A stretch of 64,000 nt of DNA. It comes from Bactericera cockerelli (taxonomy: Eukaryota > Arthropoda > Insecta > Hemiptera > Triozidae). The stretch is from contig CM044964.1 of assembly GCA_024516035.1 (NCBI GenBank), positions 2,789,955 to 2,853,954 on the forward strand. The letters are read 5' to 3'. The translations under genes and the position numbers were made by a program. A model generated the notes under the pieces. The model was not told the DNA's origin and searched no databases. It was given only the letters and a program-made list of their open reading frames with translations. Positions 58,501-64,000 of this stretch are shown here, piece after piece; the stretch's first letter is position 1; each line of letters opens with the position of its first letter.

Positions 58501-61500
58501 CTTATTTCATGTTCGCCCCGCTGAACGTCGCTTCTCTTCAGTGATAGAACGAAATCTGGTTTATTCAATGTGCCAGCGACAATGGCTAATACTTAAAAAA
58601 ATATATATATATTTTCCTTTTTTTTACTTTGGGTTTAATGTCGCTTTCAACTGCATGAGCCGTTATTAAGGCTAAAGTAAATTTTGAAATTAGCATTTCA
58701 AATGCAAATATTTAAAATAATGCTGAAAAAAAAATAACAAAAGATGAAGTGGAAAGAAGAGTTTTTTATCAATTCTTTGAGAAAAAAACTTTTTTGAACT
58801 CCAAAAAGGAGGGAGAGAAAATACTACAACTTTTTACGAAAACAAGTTCTGAATTTTTTGAACTTTTTGATGTAAACAAAAAACATGGAAGTTCATTTTG
58901 TCGACAGCAAACAATGTCAGACTTGTCGCTTTTTTCTTACTATGCCGCTTATTATTATAATCAATAAACCACACACAATACATATATTATATAACTCCAA
59001 CAAAACAGAATAATTCAAATTTTACTTGTAAAACCGTTGAAAGCCTTTTCCATTTTGCTTATTTTTGTGGACGTTGTGTTTAATAGTAAGGAACAATGCC
59101 GATCTGTCATGCTGGGACTAAGCATGTTACTAAATATGTGTGTAAACAGGCGTGGCCGGTGAGAAAATGTTTTGGGGGTGCTGCCACATAAACCGGACTA
59201 AAATGGGATTCATAGAGTCGCTCTATTAGTAGCTAAGTTTGTTTACCATGCCAATCATAATAAATAATAATTCTAGAAATGTGTGATCAATTTCATTGTG
59301 TACGAGCTAGGACTTGAGAAATTCCTCTCTTTTTCTTTTTTGTCTGGGGGTGCTGCAGTTCCGCAGCTCCTTAGCACCGGCCGCGCCTGTGTTTAAGTAT
59401 AATTAGTTTATCAGTTTATGTATTATAATTATCAAGGTCGCTGGGAGGGGAGCGCTCGTCAAGTAGCGCCAGCCAACCAGCCTACATGAACACGAAACAG
59501 AGTTTGTATTATTTTAATTTATTGTTTTAATAATATCTAGCCAGCGAAGAATAACTCAGCACTAATGGCACACTTAATACACCAGTTTTCGTCCGATCAC
59601 TGATGTTAAGCAATGTCGAGTGTGATGAGGACTTGGATCGGTGACCGTTCTGATTTCGGATCCATTCATGGTCGTGAATTGTCATCACGTTCTTTTGGCT
59701 ATTCTCGGCCCCACTCAGGTGCGTTGTCTGCCCGGCACAAATTGGGTTGAAAACCTTCTTCGTGATATGACCATGTATTTTCTTTTAAAAATCCGTTTTA
59801 ACTGCACGGTCATATCACAACGGTGGTGTTACCCTCCATTCGCAAAAAACTCACAAACCTGCTACCCACATGAACCTCACCCAGCCTGGGTAGGGCCGTA
59901 ATGCAAGCATCACAAAGTCTGAACGTTGCTTCAGTTCGGTGATCCTACGAGAACTTGTGCATTCAACGCGCCATCGACGCTAACCAGACCATGTATTTGA
60001 ATTTCAGGTTATAACCAAGCAAACAAATCTTTAATTGTTTTAAGATAAGTCATGCATATCACAAAAGCGCAGGAATAGCTCAGTGGCAAAATACGCGCTT
60101 GTCATGCAGAAGATTATTACAGAAATGGACTCTACGTCGAAAAGCAAATCGAATTGACTTCTTATTTGACTTTCTGGGCCAACCGGAACCCTATATTTTT
60201 AACCTCTCATTAAAAAAAAACCTCTTTGGCTTCCCAACTTCTCATGTTTATAAAAACAAAAAAACAACATGTATTGGCTTGCCAACTTCTCATGTTTATA
60301 ACAACAACAACAAAAACCTCTTTTGGCTTCCCAACTTCTCATGTTAACAACAACAACAAAAACCTCTTTTGGTTTCCCAACGTTTCATTTTTACAACAAC
60401 AAAAAGAACCTCTTTTGGCTTCCCAACTTCTCATGTTTATAAAAAAACCTCTTTTGGCTTCCCAACTTCTCATGTTTACAAAAAAACTTCTTTTGGCTTC
60501 CCAACTTCTCATGTTTACAAAAAGAAACCTCTTTTGGCTTCACAACTTCTCATGTTTACAACAACAAACCTCTTTTGGCTTACCAACTTCTCATGTTTAC
60601 AAAAAAACCTCTTTTGGCTTCCCAACTTCTCATGTTTACAACAACAACAACAAGAATACTCACCGCATACGTAATCAGTGGCAACAAGCCGCCAAACTGG
60701 CCGATGAAAAATGTCAGCGTCACGATGAAGTAAGGCATGAGAAAGTTGCGGCGTGTGTACATGCGGTAGTTGGCCCGCCTGACGCCATCCTTGTCGAGCC
60801 GCCTCTGGCTGGACTCGTGAATAGCCTCGGAGATGAAGGAGAGCTCAGCCGCCACCTTGTCCGGGGTGGTCCAGCCTCGTAGCCAGCAGAGGGACGCTTC
60901 AGCCTCACGCATGCGCCCCTTGGCTGAGGGACGGAAGAAGAAATAATAATAATAATATCGCCTTTTTTATACTGCCCGATAAGGACTAAATCCCATTATT
61001 CCAGCAGTAAGCCCAAGACATATTATTATGCGGTAAAAATCCCAAATGGGAGGATAACTTGTCATGTCCCGGCTGGGTTTCGAACCCACGACCTCTGGAA
61101 CTTCTGGATTCACAGAGTGCCGCCTTTACCACTGAGCTACCGGGACAGACAGAAAGAAATGGTGAGGGTCTGAGGGAGTTGGGGTGAGGGACGGAAGAGG
61201 AAATGGTGAGGGTCTGAGGGAGTTGGGGTGGGGGATGGAAGAAGAAATGGTGAGGGTCTGAGGGAGTTGGGATGAGGGACGGAAGAGGAAATGGTGAGGG
61301 TCTGAGGGAGTTGGGGTGAGGGATGAAAGAGGAAATGGTGAGAGTCTGAGGGAGTTGGGGTGAGGGATGGAAGAGGAAATGGTGAGGTTCTGTGGGAGTT
61401 GGGGTGAGGGATGGAAGAGGAAATGCTAAGGTTCTGAGGGAGTTGAGGTGAGGGATGGAAGAGGATATAGTGAGGGTCTGAGGGATGGAGGTAGAAATGT

Positions 61501-63908
61501 TGAGGGTTTTCTTAAATCTACCTAGAATTCATTAGTTGACTCGAAAACATTCTAGAAAGTACAAAAAAGCATGGCTATACTCATCTATCTGGTTATCCAT
61601 GTCTCTACGAAGTACGGACAAAAACCTAGTTAATTTTTTTATGTATGTAGGTTCCAACGTAATTATCGCCTGAGCTAACAAACACGATGAGTTTTGGCAA
61701 CACGTACAAACGTACCTCCTATCTTATCAGAACCTTTGAGCAACAACGCTCACTTTGGCTATAAAAAAGTTACCCTGGGACAGCGGTTCTCAAACTGATT
61801 TTACCACGGATCCCTTTTCTTTGTGTATTTTTGAAAATCTATTGGGAATTTTAAAAGAAGTTAACCCGTGAGTAGTGTGGAAAAAAAGTTAAAAGAATGT
61901 TGTGGAGTAGAAAAAAAAATATAACATATTTATTTTTTCGATTTTAGGGAGATTTTTCGTAAAATATTTTCTTGTAACTTAAAAAGCACAAAAATTCGGT
62001 TTGTCACATCTTGTCATCATCTTCCGCTGTAGGGTGGGCGCATTTTGGTGGCAAAGGAACATCCGCTCGGATCTATGTTCCCCACACACTGGAACTGCCA
62101 GCTGACACATTGATAATGTGTACGAATTCCGGATCTTTCAACTTGGTCGATTTCCGAACACTAATAAATGATTCCCCGTAATTTTTTGATCGGCACATCA
62201 CAAAGAAAACAATATTCTAGAAAGCTAGACGAAAATCTAAATTGATTCTACCAGTTTAAACTGGTTTAAAGTATGAATCGATTCGAATGTACAGCACACC
62301 ACTCAACGGTTGAGTTGATTTTTTTTGTTTAATTGTTGTTAATGGATCAATACATCAAGTACCTTTTATATTACTTACTACCTCTGAAATTTACTTGCGA
62401 AATCCTCCGTACAGAACAGTTTGAGAAAAGCTGCCCTAGGAAATAGGAAAGCTGTTTATTACAGACAGCAAACACCATAGACACTAAAAACTTCAGTAAT
62501 TACTCGACCTAACTTTAATTGAGAACAGAATTTTATCACTTTTGAAACCTGAAAGTTTAGTTAGATTAATATAACCTAAAATCATGGCAGCTTAACCCTT
62601 GTAAACTAAAGACTTAATAATAATTTCGCCCAATTATTGATACGGTTTCTGTGCTTTGTATGTAGGGGACCACCCTAACCTCTTGAGGACAATTGACGTA
62701 GTTGTAGAGTGGGCAACAACTAGTGGTGACAAAATTGATTTTGGAATATGATAGGGAAGATCTCGCTAGAGGACTAAAACAGAGATTAGAATAGCCAACC
62801 CTTACAAGCCAGGCTAACTTGCAGTTTCCTAACGGTTTGAAAAGAAAAAGCCCAAGTTCTCACGATGCGATGGTCGATCGCACCTAGAAATATGTGGTTC
62901 AGAATAGGACCAACTTTTCTCTTTAGTTTTTGGTTTGTCATGACTCTCCCCAGTTGTAACCAAGCTGGCAAAAACAACAACAATATATGCATTAGTTCTC
63001 GTAATGTCGATGCTACAACGATACCAGAAGGTTATGGAATGGATGAATTTTTTTATTTATAAAATTATTATAAATATGTAAATTTATAAATATTTTTTTA
63101 TTCATAAATATGTTTTTATTTATATGGAATTTTTGAGCTGCAGCTCAAAAATTCTTCTAAGGAATAAAAAGCCTCCTTTTTAAGAAAATTAGTGATACAT
63201 GTTTTAAATAACTTTAGTGGCATGTCCCTGATATGTGGGGGCGATTTGTTGAACAATATAACAGCATGATAATTGGGACCATTTCAAGCTGTCGAAACTG
63301 TCGGCTCGAGACAGGAAGTCCCGTTACGCTAACAATTTATTATTACGCTAACAGTCCCTCTTCGCGCCCAACACCAATTTTTGTTTTGTAGTACAAAGTG
63401 ACCGGTAGCCTCGCCCGAGGACAAAAATTATTTTATGCTACTTGGTAGTATAAATTTTTACCTTGGGCACTTAGGACTATAAAATAAATGTCCTCATTTT
63501 TTATCTCTGTTTACACGCATATTATATGCAATTACGTAAACAGGTAACAGGATTTTAAAATTAAAAAAATATTACAGGGGAAAAGATAATGTCCAATGTC
63601 CTCTTACGAGTACCTCTTCGCGCCCAATGTCCTCTTACGAGGACATTGGGCGCGAAGAGGTTCACACAAACTCTGACTTTGTTATTTCTTTACTCACAAA
63701 TGAGCCAGTGCGGGCTCTCGGGTATGAAGTACAGGATGACCGCCGACAGCACCGGGAACACGGTGTTGATGAGAGCCACCGTACGCCAGTGGAGAAAGGA
63801 CCCGAGCAGGAGCTGGCTCACCTGACCACTGAGCACCGCCATGGAGGCCACAGCACTCAGCATGCCTCGCAGGTGGGGCTGAGTGATCTCTGCCACGTAG
63901 GTGAGTAC
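55257..63908 (-). CDS. Facilitated trehalose transporter Tret1-like MFS sugar transporter, 5'-partial, five exons
   Basis: Spliced CDS on the minus strand: exons 63908-63698, 60923-60664, 57224-57110, 56320-56133 and 55589-55257, all with GT-AG borders and matching phases (1, 0, 1, 0), giving 368 codons and a stop. Seen in the product: AEITQPHLRGML after TM4 (E7, R14, G15); PESP at 63-66 after TM6; a cytoplasmic TM6-TM7 loop with SLCWLRG at 81-87; TM7 at about 131-157; GKRP at 196-199 after TM8; GEVFP at 257-261 after TM10; PETESR at 319-324 after TM12. This order is diagnostic of the MFS sugar porter family. Family members of about 450-550 residues have 12 TMs, so roughly 100-150 N-terminal residues (TM1-4) lie off the window. 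Expected role: facilitated sugar, possibly trehalose, transport across the plasma membrane. TM7 reads GQFGG where classical members have QQxSG, so the substrate is uncertain. I found no obvious polyadenylation signal in the 350 bp past the stop. Confidence 0.93.
56133..56320 (-). CDS. Tret1-like exon: GKRP motif, TM9 and TM10
   Basis: 188 bp, completing Gly196 and encoding residues 197-258. The acceptor is cgtttcag before 56320. The donor is gtattt after 56133, a weaker 5' splice site than the others. GKRP at 196-199 is the conserved basic motif after TM8. TM9 follows, then TM10 ending LPWMLIGE, which joins VFP in the last exon to make the conserved GExFP motif. Confidence 0.92.
56372..56608. 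repeat. 20-bp intronic tandem repeat (12 copies)
   Basis: The unit aatctatctatctaaagaga, with aaccatc variants. It lies in the 56321-57109 intron, about 50 bp from the acceptor of the GKRP exon. Confidence 0.9.
56724..56875 (+). mobile_element. SINE-A in a transporter intron
   Basis: cttcagtagcttgatcgata, ctggtggttcaagtactggt, then gtagttgtgatatcacgaaa. It lies in the 56321-57109 intron, opposite in orientation to the gene. Confidence 0.7.
57110..57224 (-). CDS. Tret1-like exon: TM7 end and TM8
   Basis: 115 bp, residues 158-195 plus the first base of Gly196. The acceptor is gttcccag before 57224 and the donor is gtaagg after 57110. The product VNIFES...LIHYT continues LITYA from the previous exon and carries TM8. 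It is too short to stand out as an open frame and was found by extending from the flanking exons and matching phases. Confidence 0.88.
57477..57795 (+). mobile_element. SINE-E in a transporter intron
   Basis: caacctccgtggcgtaaagg, gtgaggttaatgtgggtagc and ttaggaagggcatcctaccg, ending gctcaagcgggataagatag. The longest E copy. It lies in the 57225-60663 intron, antisense to the gene. Confidence 0.75.
57975..58192 (+). mobile_element. Repeat family T, longest copy
   Basis: gtctggctgggggactataa occurs twice in tandem, then gtagaccagctcttggttct, ttagcctccttgtaaagaca, gacgccaccctatgatgatg. Ends in (ATG)n. No protein. It lies in the large transporter intron. Confidence 0.65.
58193..59146. other. 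Intron DNA, nothing recognised
   Basis: AT-rich part of the 57225-60663 intron. A 72-codon frame at 58749-58967 has a Phe/Lys-rich product with no motif. No splice-consistent exon was found in the minus-strand frame of the transporter. Confidence 0.6.
59147..59389. mobile_element. Small TIR element (hAT-like MITE), 243 bp
   Basis: Ends CAGGCGTGGCCGGTG and, inverted, CAGGCGCGGCCGGTG. The flanking 8-mers tgtgtaaa/tgtttaag match at 6 of 8 positions. The internal text cataaaccggactaaaatgg and acgagctaggacttgagaaa recurs at 15557-15812. Confidence 0.65.
59569..59665 (+). mobile_element. 5S rRNA-derived SINE head
   Basis: aatacaccagttttcgtccg, atcactgatgttaagcaatg and gaggacttggatcggtgacc follow eukaryotic 5S rRNA from about nucleotide 23 to 95, including box A and box C promoter regions. 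It is followed by the downstream SINE-like segment (tcactcaggtgcgttgtctg). This is the copy closest to true 5S. It lies in the 3.4-kb intron of the transporter gene. It is not a full 5S gene: the 5' end is degraded and the 3' stem is missing. Confidence 0.7.
59805..59992 (-). mobile_element. 5S-derived SINE, minus strand
   Basis: The minus strand reads gatggcgcgttgaatgcaca, then gtaggatcaccgaactgaag (5S-like), then tacccaggctgggtgaggtt and gatatgaccgtgcagttaaa. It is the most complete member of this family in the window, about 190 bp. Confidence 0.7.
60222..60648. repeat. 33-45-bp intronic minisatellite
   Basis: The unit cctcttttggcttcccaact plus tctcatgtttaca with a variable (aac)n/A tail. 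About 11 copies, ending 16 bp before the donor of the exon 60923-60664 (counted on the plus strand). Open frames of 82-218 residues over it are repeat translations. Confidence 0.9.
60664..60923 (-). CDS. Tret1-like exon: TM6-TM7 cytoplasmic loop and TM7
   Basis: 260 bp, completing codon 71 (Ser) and encoding residues 72-157. The acceptor is ccctcag before 60923 and the donor gtgagtattc follows 60664. The first 55 residues are charged and cytoplasmic, with the family-typical SLCWLRG block and a Lys/Arg-rich stretch around 111-129. TM7 follows with GQFGGLLPLITYA. The intron downstream on the minus strand opens directly into a minisatellite built on cctcttttggcttcccaact. Confidence 0.92.
60944..61148 (-). 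mobile_element. SINE-C in a transporter intron
   Basis: tatcgccttttttatactgc...tttcgaacccacgacctctg...accactgagctaccgggaca. Nearly intact, same orientation as the gene, starting about 20 bp before the 60923 acceptor. Its AATAAT run lies just inside the intron end. Confidence 0.75.
61150..61505. repeat. 44-bp intronic minisatellite (about 8 copies)
   Basis: The unit gaggaaatggtgagggtctg plus agggagttggggtgagggat. It immediately follows the SINE-C at 60944-61148, whose flank gaaagaaatggtgagggtct supplies the first unit. Confidence 0.9.
61781..62433. mobile_element. hAT-type non-autonomous element (653 bp) in an intron
   Basis: Termini are CAGCGGTTCTCAAACTG and, inverted, CAGCTTTTCTCAAACTG, typical of hAT elements. 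The flanking 8-bp direct repeat CCCTGGGA (61773-61780) / CCCTAGGA (62434-62441) has one mismatch. There is no transposase frame. It lies in the 60924-63697 intron of the transporter. Confidence 0.8.
62442..63289. other. Intron DNA, nothing recognised
   Basis: Part of the 60924-63697 intron. The small open frames at 62786-63062 lie on both strands and have no motif. A short palindrome (tttttgagctgcagctcaaaa) is at 63129-63149. Confidence 0.6.
63612..63661. repeat. Perfect 23-bp inverted repeat near a 5' splice site
   Basis: The arms acctcttcgcgcccaatgtc-ctc (63612-63634) and its exact complement (63639-63661) surround ttac. It lies 36-86 nt inside the intron that starts at 63697 on the minus strand. 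Part of the arm recurs at 63354-63372 (ccctcttcgcgcccaa). Confidence 0.85.
63698..63908 (-). CDS. Tret1-like exon (first in window): TM5-TM6
   Basis: 211 bp, residues 1-70 of the partial product plus the first base of codon 71. The acceptor follows a pyrimidine-rich run ending ccgtgccag at 63909-63910; the donor is gtgagtaaag starting at 63697. It encodes the E...RG motif (E7, R14-G15), TM5 (about 17-38), TM6 (about 43-62) and PESP at 63-66. The reading frame is fixed by homology, since an overlapping frame is also open across 63694-63981. That frame is rejected because it shows no transporter motifs and would break the phase of the next exon. Confidence 0.9.
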
Positions 63909-64000
63909 CTGGCACGGTGGGGAGGATGGTTACATATACAGTCGAACATGGGCATAAGAGAATTCTGGGGGCCAAAACCAACCAACTTCAACCAAGAGGT

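Noticed and set aside
59569..59665. Possible functional 5S rRNA gene
   Set aside because: The 5' end is degraded and the 3' stem is missing; SINE-like sequence follows.
60099..60882. Open frames up to 218 codons on the plus strand
   Set aside because: Minisatellite and antisense of a transporter exon.
63694..63981. 95-codon minus-strand frame overlapping the first transporter exon
   Set aside because: Wrong frame: no transporter motifs, and it would break phase with the next exon.

Overview
The window looks like a gene-poor, repeat-dense stretch of an arthropod nuclear genome, most likely an insect. A hemipteran is my guess, made on repeat style and transporter type; I cannot name a species. 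Evidence for a eukaryote: the only convincing gene is split by GT-AG introns, tRNA- and 5S-headed SINEs are abundant, there are Helitron, hAT-like and non-LTR remnants, very long (GA)n/(CT)n tracts, and a 100-N scaffold gap at 12938-13037. I saw no bacterial operon, rRNA operon, CRISPR array or free-standing tRNA gene.

Gene content: one real gene, on the minus strand at the right end. Five coding exons (63908-63698, 60923-60664, 57224-57110, 56320-56133, 55589-55257) splice in consistent phase into 368 codons plus a stop. The product is the C-terminal three quarters of an MFS sugar transporter of the insect facilitated-trehalose-transporter (Tret1-like) type. The 5' exons lie beyond position 64000. 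About 80-170 bp past its stop is a decayed copy of part of its last exon, which suggests a lost tandem paralogue or an old exon duplication. Its introns carry SINEs, minisatellites, two hAT-like MITEs and a perfect 23-bp-arm hairpin close to a 5' splice site.

Layout. 1-8.6 kb: SINEs, an 84-bp minisatellite, a Helitron 3' end, a non-LTR RNase H relic, CT-rich DNA and a 43-bp minisatellite. 8.7-10.8 kb: a foldback element with arms of about 0.8 kb. 10.8-21.8 kb: GA/CT tracts, SINEs, the assembly gap and several MITEs. 21.9-23.7 kb: a second long-TIR element. 24-31 kb: SINEs, a deletion derivative of the foldback element and a G-rich array. 31-38 kb: a small Helitron, a U2 snRNA-derived insertion inside a SINE, a reverse-transcriptase relic, and a 2.2-kb Helitron-like element built of 21-bp and 146-bp tandem repeats. 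38-43.3 kb: purine/pyrimidine tracts including an almost 700-bp polypurine run. 43.3-49.9 kb: diverged tandem and direct repeats plus SINEs. 50-51.1 kb: a 67-bp array. 51-54.9 kb: SINEs and CT/GA tracts. 55.2-64 kb: the transporter gene.

Repeat families are given working letters in the entries. A is a tRNA-headed SINE ending in the GTGATATCAC region; C a tRNA-headed SINE with the TTTGGGATTTTTACCAC tail; D the 'GTAGTCAAGTGGTTAACGCG' SINE; E the 'CCTCCGTGGTGTAATGG' SINE; F the 'CATGGCTCAGTGGTTAAGAG' SINE; G a tRNA-Gly-like SINE; H the 'CTTCGCGGTAGCATGCTCGG' SINE; 5S the 5S rRNA-derived SINE; T a family ending in TGATGATGATG; N a retrotransposon 3' tail. Many long open frames in the window are only translations of purine or pyrimidine repeats.
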